The notes: generated by a model from the sequence alone, not told the origin. 33,698 nt of DNA from Paulinella micropora (GCA_009731375.1 BJOX01000001.1:2424255-2457952), one strand, 5' to 3'. Positions 12,785 through 22,573 are shown, counted from the first letter of the stretch. Translations and numbers: made by a program.

Positions 12785-13150
12785 CAGACATACATACATA
12801 CATACATACATGCATACATGCATACGTACATACATAGATACATAGATACATAGGAATATACATACATACATACATACATAGATACATACATACATACATA
12901 CATACATGAATACATACATGAATACATGCATGCATACATGCATACATGCATACATACATACATACACATACATACATACATACATACATAAAAATACATA
13001 CATACATACATACATGCATGCATACATGCATGCATACATGCATGCATACATGTACATACATGCATACATACATACAAACATACATACATGCATACATACA
13101 TACAGACATACATACAGACAGATATATATATACATATATATATATATATC
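12785..13150. repeat. (ATAC)n array that truncates the viral ATPase frame
   Basis: ATAC with GCAT and GATA variants, bordered at 13120-13150 by (AT)n. It replaces the C-terminal coding part of the ATPase to its right, so the viral remnant ends here in microsatellite. Confidence 0.85.
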
Positions 13151-13525
13151 ATCCTGTTTAATTTCGCCTTCCTGCTCTTCTTCTGGTTTGTTCAGTTTGT
13201 CTAACTCATAATCAATGACATTCACACCATCTGATTTGAGAAAGGTATATACAGCCATCGGGTTTCCCCTGTTCTTAAAGTGCTTTACCATTGCTTTATA
13301 AATGTAGTCCTTGTGTATTGTTGAAGCAATAATGACAATGCGGGTTTTTCTGTCTGTCGTCCGTTTCAGTATTTCAAAGAGTGCTGTTGTTTTCCCGCTC
13401 TTCTTACGGGCAAGTAGAAATATATTGGCATACGGCTCATTAAATAATTTATAACCTTTCGCCTGTTTATTACCTTCACCATCCTGCTTAACTGGTCTAA
13501 CCTTTACGTTATTCAACTTCTCCAT
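13150..13525 (-). pseudogene. Truncated packaging-type P-loop ATPase (A32/FtsK-HerA-like)
   Basis: A frame from ATG at 13525 gives about 125 residues before it dissolves into (AT)n and ATAC repeats. Residues 35-46 read LLARKKSGKTTA, a Walker A variant with Ala at the first Gly position. It is followed by a beta strand RIVIIASTIHKD and a YTFLKSDG stretch, the order seen in the N-terminal half of DNA-packaging ATPases of Polinton-like viruses and virophages. Walker B and the rest are missing, so it cannot be active. Family placement is by pattern only; another small P-loop ATPase is possible. Confidence 0.6.
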
Positions 13526-13538
13526 CTTATATTATTGC

Positions 13539-13605
13539 TTTTCTAAATTCACACTTTCGCTTCGCTTTTCGTAAATCTCAAACTCGTTTGAGATATTTTA
13601 GAAAA
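13539..13605 (-). promoter_or_regulatory. Intergenic hairpin H1 (minus orientation)
   Basis: Outer stem TTTTCTAAA with TTTAGAAAA, 9 bp. Inside are a perfect second hairpin, ATCTCAAAC/GTTTGAGAT type, at 13575-13594 and the loop-like string GAAAGTGTGAA (minus sense), close to the 3' loop of H3 and H4. It lies 13 nt upstream of the ATPase start codon. Confidence 0.6.
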
Positions 13606-13650
13606 TCGTCTTTTTGTGGTATATATCTAACTATTAATTTTTTTACGATG

Positions 13651-13697
13651 TTTGAGAATAAACGGGAGTGCGACAGCACGAGAGTGAAATTCTCAAA
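13651..13697 (+). promoter_or_regulatory. Intergenic hairpin H2 (plus orientation)
   Basis: 47 nt. Outer stem TTTGAGAAT with ATTCTCAAA, internal loop AAACGGGA on one side and GAGAGTGA on the other, inner stem GTGC/GCAC. It starts 2 nt past the TGA of the 118-residue gene. It shares 47-nt length and most bases with the reverse complement of H3, and one outer pair differs on both arms, a compensatory change. Confidence 0.7.
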
Positions 13698-13699
13698 TA

Positions 13700-14056
13700 T
13701 CAGCCTAAAAATTCCAAACACACAACAATTCTTCCCGCTAAATTTCCTGTATCAATATTTCCGCTGTCGGTTTGAAGGACTTTAAATGTATATTGTCCGT
13801 CCGTCCATCCAACGACACCTAAATTATAACTAAGGTTTGAAATGTTTGCTGTGGTGCTGTCGGAGAATGTGCCAAAAATTCCAATTCTATCCATGTAAAG
13901 AATTCTGGTTTTTGTCTCTGTTTGGTCGTTATAGTAGTGAATAAATTTTACATTCATTTTGGTAGGTGTGAAAGACATCTGAATGTTCTTGTTGAATGAT
14001 TTACCCACAAAATCATTGCTTAGAAAAACAATCTTTTGGTATTTGAACTCCGTCAT
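13700..14056 (-). CDS. Viral-remnant protein, 118 residues, unknown function
   Basis: Not recognised. An intact frame from ATG to TGA. It is free of low complexity, rich in alternating hydrophobic/polar stretches (RIVVCLEFL at the end) and predicted by eye to be mostly beta strand, without signal peptide or membrane segment. It lies between the membrane protein and the ATPase, with hairpins at its 3' side, so it was probably part of the same viral gene row. A small structural or penton-like role is conceivable but unproven. Confidence 0.55.
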   Translation of the reverse strand: MTEFKYQKIVFLSNDFVGKSFNKNIQMSFTPTKMNVKFIHYYNDQTETKTRILYMDRIGIFGTFSDSTTANISNLSYNLGVVGWTDGQYTFKVLQTDSGNIDTGNLAGRIVVCLEFLG

Positions 14057-14102
14057 ACTATGTAATATACGTAGATTTTTAAAAAATCTTTGATATAAAA
14101 AA

Positions 14103-14354
14103 ATGATTTTATTATTCTTGTTTGTGTGCTCTGCTATTTCGCGGACTGCCTGCGACTTTTACTCACGGGTAAGCGAAAAAAAGAATGAGAGTTGTGCTTA
14201 TTGTATAAAGCAAGGTATTGAAACTAAATTTAAATGTGTGTTTAAACCTTTCAGTGATTGGTGTATTAGTTTTGATGAGGCAGTGCCTTTAATCTGTGCT
14301 GGTGATAGTTCTTGGTATAAAATACATTTATACGAGTGCTCACTTCTTACTTGA
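14103..14354 (+). CDS. Small secreted cysteine-containing protein, opposite strand
   Basis: An 83-residue ATG-TGA frame starting MILLFLFVCSAISRTAC, a clear signal-peptide-like N-terminus, followed by eight cysteines in the mature part and no low complexity. It is transcribed against its neighbours. Its last 15 nt overlap the 3' end of the membrane protein tail to tail, while its start lies 46 nt from the divergent 118-residue gene. TATA-like TTTGATATAAAA sits just before the ATG. No family recognised. It could be a viral accessory gene or chance, but signal peptide plus cysteines in an intact frame favour a gene. Confidence 0.45.
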   Translation: MILLFLFVCSAISRTACDFYSRVSEKKNESCAYCIKQGIETKFKCVFKPFSDWCISFDEAVPLICAGDSSWYKIHLYECSLLT

Positions 14355-14684
14355 AGAAGGTGAAGGAAGGCATATGCCAATCAATAGTGTTAAAATTCCG
14401 ACATAAGTGTTAGCAACCTCACAAGGTAAGTTCTTTTCAGATAGCCTCACGATACAAAGGGTTATAATAGCGATAATGATACCCATTTGAAACAAGTATT
14501 TAATAAGTCGGCTCTCTGTCGGTCTGTTTTTTATACAACAACAATTCCAGTTATCTTCTAATTCGTGCTCTACTTTTTTTTCCTCTGTCTTTAGTTCTAC
14601 TTCAAGAACACGAGACTTTAATTCGGGAGTTAGTTCGCCATCCATATCCATAATAGGCGGTGGTCTGTGAAGTCTAGTTGTCAT
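14340..14684 (-). CDS. Small two-segment membrane protein of viral remnant
   Basis: 114 residues, intact from ATG to TGA. The N-terminal half is charged and soluble (residues 14-40 Glu/Lys-rich, helix-forming), then CCCI, then two hydrophobic segments: MGIIIAIITLCIV and, after a short loop, YVGILTLLIGICLP. It ends in a Ser-rich tail after PSP. A short membrane protein with a terminal hydrophobic stretch ending in LPSPS is, to my recollection, seen in Polinton-like viruses, but I cannot confirm this here. It follows the fibre gene, separated by two hairpins, and its ATG begins at the foot of hairpin H3. Confidence 0.55.
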   Translation of the reverse strand: MTTRLHRPPPIMDMDGELTPELKSRVLEVELKTEEKKVEHELEDNWNCCCIKNRPTESRLIKYLFQMGIIIAIITLCIVRLSEKNLPCEVANTYVGILTLLIGICLPSPSSSKK

Positions 14685-14730
14685 TTGACAATTTCACTTC
14701 GTGCTATTCGCACTTTCGTTTATTGTCAAA
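14684..14730 (-). promoter_or_regulatory. Intergenic hairpin H3 (minus orientation)
   Basis: 47 nt. In minus sense: stem TTTGACAAT, loop AAACGAAA, inner stem GTGC/GCAC, loop GAAGTGA, stem ATTGTCAAA, with the last A being the first base of the membrane protein's ATG. It is the reverse-oriented partner of H2. Confidence 0.7.
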
Positions 14731-14735
14731 TATCG

Positions 14736-14789
14736 TTTATCAACAAACGGGAATCTGGCGATTAGCCAGATGGGAGTGTAGTTGATAAA
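14736..14789 (+). promoter_or_regulatory. Intergenic hairpin H4 (plus orientation)
   Basis: 54 nt. Outer stem TTTATCAAC/GTTGATAAA (9 bp), internal loop AAACGGGA identical to H2 on one side and GGGAGTGTA on the other, inner stem ATCTGGC/GCCAGAT, apex GATTA. The TAA that ends the fibre frame (14764-14762) falls in the apex region. Five nt separate it from H3. Confidence 0.7.
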
Positions 14790-17641
14790 TATTCTGCTAA
14801 TTGGTTGGTTTGGTCTTGTAGTATATTAAGTAAAGTTTTATTTTCTTTTTCTAAATTACTACCTTTTCTGATAATTGTTGAACCGCTTTAATTAATGGTG
14901 CGATAAACTCGGAATAACCTATACCGTAACCGACATCACCACTATCAACACATTTAACATCTTCTGGATTAACACTCACACCTTTCAATTCGCATTCTTT
15001 TCTTTGCTTTGGACACGGAACCATAATTGTTTCTTTTATAAAACCGCCAAAATCTAGCATATTCATTTCTGTTAGTATTTCTTCTAATTCCTGTGCTATT
15101 AAGCCAGTCCTACATTTTTTTTATCATCAATCATACGATAGCAGACTGGATTTCACTCATTAATAAAATCTAAGCCTAAGCATTCCTTTATATCTTCTTT
15201 TTTTCTCCTGTCTGAATATTGAATTGGATTAGACAATACCCATAATTGTCCATCGCTTGCTTTCAAAGACATCAAAGCAGTATTTGAACTATTCTCCCAT
15301 ATGAACCCACTCGTTGAAGAATTATTCACTCTAAATCTAAAAGCATAAGAAGTTAATCCTCCGCCTACTCCTCCTGCTGGTGCTGTTCCTCCATTTAATG
15401 CTTTATTTGCTCTAGACTGAGACATATAAATCCCCCATGCTGAATCAGCAGTATCCCATACAAATATTCCTCTCGCATTCGTCCCGTCTGTTTGTCCTTG
15501 AATTCCTATTTTCGCTCCATTATTAGTTGTGGTCGTTAGCAACCCAGAATATGTAATTCCCGCATTCGCCGTTATTAATCCACTCGCCGTTATTGCCTTT
15601 GTTGTTAATAAGCCTGCTGTATCAAGTTCAAGAGCCACAGACCAAGGAACAGCAGCCCCAACACTTTTCCCACTATCATACAAAAATCTAAGTTTGTTGG
15701 AAACTTTATTAATTAAAAAGTTTGAACTCGCATAACTTGATTTCCATCCCGCGCCATCCAAATAAGCATTAAAACCCATATTTATGCTATTATGTCCTAA
15801 ATTAAATAGTCCAAATGTAGGATAAATATCTTCCGTTGTAATTGNNNNNNNNNNTTGTATTATTATTAAATGTCCCATACAATTCTAAACCGCTGTTGTT
15901 CCTATTCCTTTTGTTGTGTTTCCTATAATTATTGGTTTGCCTGTTGCTGTTGTTATTTTATCGCTTGCCGTTAATGTGGTTGTAGTTATGCCTGCGGTTG
16001 AAGTAATTGTTCCAGCACTTGTTATGTTGTTTGAATTCATATCCAAAGCACCATAAAACCGCATACCACCTGCATTGTTAAAACGGACTTTGTCTGAAGA
16101 AGCACTTTTATTGTCCAAAAGTTTTCAATATAAAGTCCCGCCCCTTTTACTTCAAATGCTACATTCGTGAATACATAACCTCTTTGGTCTGCGGTTCCAC
16201 TTGTAGCAGTATTTAGAGTAAACAAGAAATATTGATAATCACCAGTTGTCTGTGAAAACAATATATCTCCTCCATTTTGATTTTATATCCTCGCCCCATT
16301 ATATGTTATATTTCCACCATTAATGATAACTTGATTATTGAAATCAGCCGTTTGCGTTAAAGTTAGATATTTTATCGTAGTGCTTGCCCCATTAAATGTT
16401 TTACTTCTTGTTATGGTTTGGTCCCCTGTTAGTTTCACACAATTGTCATCCAGATATTACCCATTTACCGCTTCATTCGCATTTTGTGGTGCTCCTAGAT
16501 TAATAATCCTACTGCTATTACAATCTAAGCCAGTAGCATTAAACCACGAAACAATCGTTCCATCAATAATAAAACTTATTTTTTTCGCAGAAATTTCAAA
16601 GTTGTAATATGTTGCCGTGTTCATATCCAAACTAGCAATTGGCCCGATATTACTGGTAGAATTGAAAACAATGAATGTTCCCTTCGTTGTTAAATTGATT
16701 GAATTTCCAGTAATTTCAACACCACTGCTATATGTCTAAATTCCTGCTATGGTTTGGTTTCCTGAGGTTTTAACTGCCGAAGTATCAAGAACAGAAACAT
16801 CCACACCATCAACAAGATTTACATTTGTTATATTTTGATTTCCCATATTTAGTCCTCCCGTCATACTAGCAGTGCCGTCTAATCTAAGAAAGGGTGAGTT
16901 TGTGTTTCTCCATTGTCCAGTGCTATAAATGAGTAGTTGATTATCTGATGCTGTTGTTATAATCACATCGCTATGTGTATCAATACTTCCACTCGCCGAC
17001 ACTTTCGCCGTGTTTGTATCGTGCTCTGATAGCCAAGTTGTGATAGACCTACCATTTAGTTGATTTACATTTGTAATGTTTTGACTTTTCATATCAAGAC
17101 CAGCACTCGCATTTATTATACTGCTAAATGTTTTAATTCCTCCTATGGTTTGGTCTCCTGTTAGTTTAGCCACCGAACCATCAACTGCGAGATTTGCGAG
17201 ATTAATTCCATTATACGTAGAAGCCCCTGAAATAGCATAACCACCCATATTTAGTCCTCCCGTCATACTGGCTGTGCCGTCTAATCTAAGAAAGGGTGAA
17301 GTCGTATTTCTCCATTGCCCCGTGCTATACATAAGCAGTTGGTTATCTGCTGGGAAGCCTGGTATTGTCACATCGCTGTGGCTATCTATGCTTCCACTCG
17401 CTGAAACTTTATCATTATTATCTTGATGGTCAAATATCCATTCATCAACATCTTTGGTATTTAGTAAATTAACTCCTGTTATATTCTTCCTTCCCATACT
17501 AATATTGCCGAATTCATCCACATTTATCGGAAATGTTTTATTTACACAGTTTATTGAGTTATATGTTAGATAACTATTCATTGCTATCGGCGCGGTTATA
17601 ACCATATCTGAAGTCCGGCATAACAGTCTCTTCCTCTTCAT
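14762..17641 (-). pseudogene. Fibre-like protein with C-terminal S74 chaperone domain, broken
   Basis: About 2.9 kb from ATG at 17641. The body is a string of Gly/Asn/Thr-rich beta repeats: LRLDGTASMTGGLNMG occurs twice, as do KVSASGSID and KLTGDQTI-type units, as in trimeric phage and viral fibres. The C-terminus shows SDRRKKEDIKECLGLDFI and GLIAQELEEIL, the signature of the S74 intramolecular chaperone that trims itself from fibre trimers, then a coiled-coil-like end (NLEKENKTLL). The frame is interrupted: TAG near 16740, TAA near 16460, TAA near 16285, frame changes near 16120 and 15890, a 10-N gap, TGA near 15150, and frame changes near 15120 and 14855. The frame is otherwise continuous for 1.5 kb. 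Either it is an inactivated viral gene or part of the breaks are assembly indels. Confidence 0.75.
15845..15854. other. Assembly gap, 10 N
   Basis: Ten Ns inside the fibre-like frame. The reading frame on both sides has the same character, so little sequence is probably missing. Confidence 0.98.
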
Positions 17642-17656
17642 TGCTTACACTCCCCT
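17642..17656 (-). promoter_or_regulatory. Half of a hairpin motif upstream of the fibre start
   Basis: In minus sense GGGGAGTGTAAGCA sits directly before ATG. GGGAGTGTA is identical to the 3' loop of H4. The pairing left half is absent, and the sequence further out belongs to other repeats, so the viral remnant was probably cut here. Confidence 0.4.
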
Positions 17657-17839
17657 GCAGCCCCAATGCACTGTTTAACATTCCGTTTGCGTAGCTGCTG
17701 CTGGCTGCTGTCGCTGCTGCTTTCTTCTTGGCATGTTTTTTCCCACCGACTCATATAGTCGACGTCGGGTACGTTCTTGCCTGCCATGTGCAGCCTTCCT
17801 AGTCCTGGTTGGCACGATGTATTTCTAGTTTATGTCACT

Positions 17840-18088
17840 TTAGGTCCTCAAATCCACCTTAAGGTCCTTCCTAGCTGCCTCTAGCATTAGAGCACGTTGG
17901 AAGTCTTCCCAGTCCTCCCTACCGCTGTAGAAAAGTATGTTGCTTGACTCATTTCCATTTTTCAGTTTCAAGTTCAGACATCTGAAGTTACTTTTCCACT
18001 CCAGAAAGATTGTTGTTCCCTGTCTGTTGTGTGTTCCTGACTGGCTGATACCTTGTGTGTTCCTGACTGGCTGATACCTGTCCTGCAA
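17840..18088 (-). CDS. Retroelement gag-like fragment (tentative)
   Basis: An 82-residue frame containing FYSGREDWEDFQRAL and EAARKDLKVDL, reminiscent of the N-terminal gag region of copia-type elements, but the match is only by feel. Just upstream the DNA has two tandem copies of GGTATCAGCCAGTCAGGAAC, and further up lies repeat A, which could be its LTR. The start is uncertain because the first codon is not a clear ATG. Other explanations, including chance, remain open. Confidence 0.3.
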   Translation of the reverse strand: MQDRYQPVRNTQGISQSGTHNRQGTTIFLEWKSNFRCLNLKLKNGNESSNILFYSGREDWEDFQRALMLEAARKDLKVDLRT

Positions 18089-18426
18089 ATCCCCCTTTAA
18101 GAGTATGTTGCAATTGTCCTACTTGCAGCAAACTGCTGTTGGCCTTTTCCTGTTGGTTTCAACTAGCAAGTAGATAGCCTGCACCCACCAACACTCCTGC
18201 GCGCCACAAGCACCCCTCAACTGATTTCTGCCCGGCTTGCATGATAATGGGGTATTGTGGTCCAAACCCATAAACCGTTCCTGTAGATGTCCTTCTGACC
18301 CGAAGGCTCACTCTTGTCTCCTGTCGGTAGCAAAGCCTCTGCAGAGCTCTACCCCCTGTCCAACCACAACGATTCACGTAGTGGCACTGAAGCACTGTTG
18401 GAACGACTTCCCTTCTGCTGTGTCAC

Positions 18427-18747
18427 TCTTGGGTGTGACAGACCGTGGATGCCTTTCCTCTTGATCACTCTAGGTGATTTGTTATGCTTCAACACGTACA
18501 AGGCTCCTAACCCTTAAGAAGTTGAACAGAATAGAAGGTACTAGAAGCCGGTTTTACGTCTCCCAGGCGTCCCCGGTTGACTGTCTAATCAGCTCCACAC
18601 GTCCTTTAATAGGTTATTCAATCAATACAGACAAAAGCTCGCCAAACAAACGAAACATTTGATGCAAGTCACTGAGTCATAAAATAAAAGTTATCTATAC
18701 AGGACATATTGGCATTGGTGCCACCAATGCCACCCACACCAGTAAAT
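18427..18747 (-). repeat. Dispersed repeat A, copy 1 (possible LTR)
   Basis: About 320 bp, present in inverted orientation relative to 23759-24081 and 25473-25795, at roughly 97% identity by eye. One end carries a perfect 10-bp palindrome pair, GGCATTGGTG / CACCAATGCC, at 18711-18731. A long repeat next to a gag-like fragment would fit an LTR, but TG...CA ends and a primer site are not resolved. Confidence 0.6.
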
Positions 18748-18971
18748 ATCCCTTTTTCCCATACTACTAAACTATAAATATTAACTAACGTATATACCGG
18801 TTGTATTAATCCCATCACCTAATTCACTTCCCAAGCTGATCCTAGTGATCGTCCATAAGCCCGTTGTTCGCTCAACCTTGGATAGGAAAAGACTTTCGGT
18901 TTTTCACACTAGCGGAAGAGTAAAATTGAGCTTGCAGTTGCGAAGGTGAGCGCAAGTGAGAGAAGGAAACG
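18744..18971 (+). repeat. Dispersed repeat B, copy 1
   Basis: About 228 bp starting AAATATCCC and ending AGAAGGAAACG. A second copy lies at 26738-26967 in the same orientation. No open frame. Here B abuts inverted A directly. Confidence 0.8.
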
Positions 18972-19067
18972 AATCAATCTGTCAGGCTTTTGTTGATCAA
19001 TTTGCAATCCACGCAGCCCCTGGTTGTCAGAGATAGTGTAGGGAGAAGAAAATAAAAAACGAATATA

Positions 19068-19405
19068 CTAATCCTTCAGCGCCTTCTTTGCTTTTTCCGG
19101 CGTGGCTCTGAAGGTACGTCGGACGAGGATTGATGGGGCGGAGGAGGAGGAGGGGGTGGTGGTGGAGGACGAGTCCAGGAGGAAGAAGAAGAAGAAGAAG
19201 AAGAAGAAGAAGAAGAAGAAGAAGAAGAAGAAGAAGAAGAAGAAGAAGAAGAAGAAGAAGAAGAAGAAGAAGAAGAAGAAGAAGAGGAAGAGAGAGACGA
19301 AGACGGAGGGCGACGAAAATGAGGAGGATAGCCGGGCGGAGGATAGTTGGGTGTGCGAGGGCCGGGCAGGTGATCCGTGCGATCGCCCAAGGGAGCCCGC
19401 TGCAA
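19068..19405 (-). other. Pro/Ser-rich or poly-Phe frames over an (AAG)n array
   Basis: (AAG)n at 19182-19290 leaves all minus-strand frames open. One frame is flanked by protein-like sequence (GPRTPNYPPPGYPP upstream, VRRTFRATPEKAKKALKD in another frame downstream), so a low-complexity exon is possible. The two sides favour different frames, so I do not call a gene. Confidence 0.25.
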
Positions 19406-19487
19406 CCGCAGAGCACAATATCACTGACTTTGACTTGACATTGATATTTGTGCCATGCGAATACAAACTTGTATCACATTCACCAGC

Positions 19488-19764
19488 ATCAAGATCGAGT
19501 CTGGGGCTAACTACACTGCCAATATGAGCTCCCAACTCCTCCTGGTTCCCACAAACCATTATTTATTCCGATGGGGGGGTGCAAAAAAAGGCACAAAAAA
19601 AAAGAGGAAATTTGGCATTCAGGGCACTCCCCTAACGCATTTAATATTTGCGCGAATTCAAAAAAAATCATATCAGCATCAAGATCGAGTCTGGGGCTAA
19701 CCACCCTGTCAATATGAGCTCCCAACTCCTCCTGGTTCCCACAAACCATGATTTATTCCGATAG
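19488..19764. repeat. ~90-bp direct repeat, two copies
   Basis: CATCAAGATCGAGTCTGGGG starts both 19488-19578 and 19677-19764. The copies match except for a few substitutions and both run to ATTTATTCCGAT. They are separated by about 100 bp containing A-rich runs. Confidence 0.8.
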
Positions 19765-19817
19765 CGGTGCGGAAATGGGGGGCTTGGGGGTGGGGGGGGG
19801 GGGGGGGGGGGAAACCA

Positions 19818-20180
19818 NNNNNNNNNNNNNNNNNNNNNNNNNNNNNNNNNNNNNNNNNNNNNNNNNNNNNNNNNNNNNNNNNNNNNNNNNNNNNNNNNNN
19901 NNNNNNNNNNNNNNNNNNNNNNNNNNNNNNNNNNNNNNNNNNNNNNNNNNNNNNNNNNNNNNNNNNNNNNNNNNNNNNNNNNNNNNNNNNNNNNNNNNNN
20001 NNNNNNNNNNNNNNNNNNNNNNNNNNNNNNNNNNNNNNNNNNNNNNNNNNNNNNNNNNNNNNNNNNNNNNNNNNNNNNNNNNNNNNNNNNNNNNNNNNNN
20101 NNNNNNNNNNNNNNNNNNNNNNNNNNNNNNNNNNNNNNNNNNNNNNNNNNNNNNNNNNNNNNNNNNNNNNNNNNNNNNNN
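19818..20180. other. Assembly gap, 363 N
   Basis: A gap between a G homopolymer tract (19790-19811) and an (AAT)n array. The odd length suggests an estimated gap, unlike the ten-N ones. Confidence 0.98.
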
Positions 20181-20223
<43 letters not shown>

Positions 20224-20250
20224 GTAATAATAATAATAATAATAATAGTA

Positions 20251-20334
<84 letters not shown>

Positions 20335-20515
20335 TATCTCCTGCCAATTGCTGAGCCAAAAGGCCATGTGCATCCAGTCCTCCATTCCATAAGGAAAGTC
20401 TCCACACCAATCGGTGGAATAAAGGAAGTGACGGCATAGAACATTACTCTAGGAGCTTTATACCAATCAGCCCATGGAAAGGGACCGATGGCCTATGTAC
20501 TCCCTAATGATAATG

Positions 20516-20587
<72 letters not shown>

Positions 20588-20625
20588 GTGCCTCTCTGTC
20601 AATAATAATAATAATAATAATAATA

Positions 20626-20668
<43 letters not shown>

Positions 20669-20715
20669 GTAATAATAATTAATAATAATGATAATCATAA
20701 TGATAATCATAATAA
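20181..20715. repeat. (AAT)n arrays with a ~170-bp core and a SINE tail fragment
   Basis: AAT arrays at 20181-20334, 20517-20587 and 20603-20715. Between the first two lies a unique 170-bp core (20335-20508). Between the last two lies only GTGCCTCTCTGTCA (20588-20601), which matches the 3' end of the SINE-like element at 1401-1413 with one difference, so an AAT array probably began as that element's tail. Confidence 0.8.
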
Positions 20716-20791
20716 TAGTACTAAGAATGTAATACAGGACTAAGAAGCCGCTTGAGGTTAAGAAAAGCGCATAACTGGCATGCTATAAAAC

Positions 20792-20995
20792 TCATGATAC
20801 TCTTAGTGTAATCGTTCTCGACAGCAAGACCTGATTACGCCGAAAATGTTCGCGATACTGCTTGCCGACACGCTCGTTCCTTTTCAAAGCACAAAGGTTT
20901 CTCGTTTCTCTCAGCGCTTCTTCCCAGAGGTCGTCCAGGGCTTTTTGTATCTTTTCAACGCTACCTGTTTAGGAAGACAAAACACACAAGCAGAT

Positions 20996-21061
<66 letters not shown>

Positions 21062-22443
21062 GTAGGTAGATAGATAGGTAGATAGATAGATGAGTAGGTA
21101 TAGATGTAGGCAGGTAGGAAGGTAAGTACCTCCTTCGTGCATAAACCGGATCAGATCGTCTAGTTTGGAGTGTTTGGACTCGATCGCCAAAATATACAAG
21201 TCGTTCTCTGCCTTGATGCGCAAATCCCTGTCGTCGCTTACGAGGATCGCTCGATAACCTTCCTTGAGCTTGGCAGATACAGTCAGCCTGATAATGCCAT
21301 CGTTGATGAGGCGGTTCTTCTCGTCTTCTAACTTGGTTTTGTTTCCACCGTGGAAATCTCTGTCTAGCTTGCTCAGTTGCTCGTGCTGTTCCTTCTCGCT
21401 GATCTCTTTGTAGCGTTTGTGATCTTCGCTCCTTTGCAGCTCCCAGAGACTGAGCTTAGACATTATCGTTGCAATACGGGCTTGCTCCTTGAGACAGCTC
21501 TTTTGTAGATCACGGTTATTCTTCTTGTTTTGGATGGAATCATAGACAACACGCGGTTGATACAATGTCAGCTCTTGCGCAAGGCTATTCTCTTCCTTAC
21601 TCTTCGATTTGAGCCAGTTCGCCAATATGTACCACGGACTACACACAAACCACAACCAGCAATTTGTGTATGTATAACGTATGCATTTCGAATTCTTGTG
21701 CACGAACATGATGTATTATACATGTAAAGCAGCCGGTGGCATGCTGGTTGAAGGGCAGATCAGATTTAGAGGTTCTGATTAAATAATATTAGATACAGTA
21801 AACAAGAAGCTTCTTCTCAGTAGGTTTTTGATTGTTCTTGCTTGTATGGCTCCTTTGAAAGATCTTAGCAAGAGCTTATCATATTGAACTATACTACATT
21901 ATTATATTACATCATAAACAACATAATTTAAATTTTCATAACATTATATAACTTTAATGACAAAATAAAACAATAAAATAAGATAATGCAATATCAAAAT
22001 AAGACAATGCAATATAAAAACGATGAAATTCAAAATAATACAACATAAATATAATACATTGTAATGTAATACAGTCTTATATAATATGATATGATATGAT
22101 ATAATACAATACAATACAATACAATACAATACAATATAATATATGTATAAATTTTCAATGGTGTACACGTGTTTGTGATAGTCAGAACCGTCATCATCAT
22201 CATCATCATCATCATCATCAACAACAACAACAAAAATCACATATTACCAAATGATGGGTCTGCCCCGCTCGTCCATGCCTCGGCAGTAGTTCAGCAGCTG
22301 CCGGGGGTGGGGGATCTCAGCGTTGCGGTTCTTTAGTCTGAGCACAGGAAATTTTAACGGACAGGTGAGCCCACATGAAAGGGTCACATTTACTAAAAAC
22401 TACCACTATCAATACACGCATACATACATTTCCATTTCACCTG

Positions 22444-22517
<74 letters not shown>

Positions 22518-22542
22518 GAGAGCGAGAGAGAGAGAAAGAGAA

Positions 22543-22573
<31 letters not shown>

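Noticed and set aside
19076-19405. Basic RRKKQRRR end after Pro/Ser-rich frame as a nuclear localisation signal
   Set aside because: The frame is open only because of the AAG array, and a competing frame over the same bases is equally protein-like.
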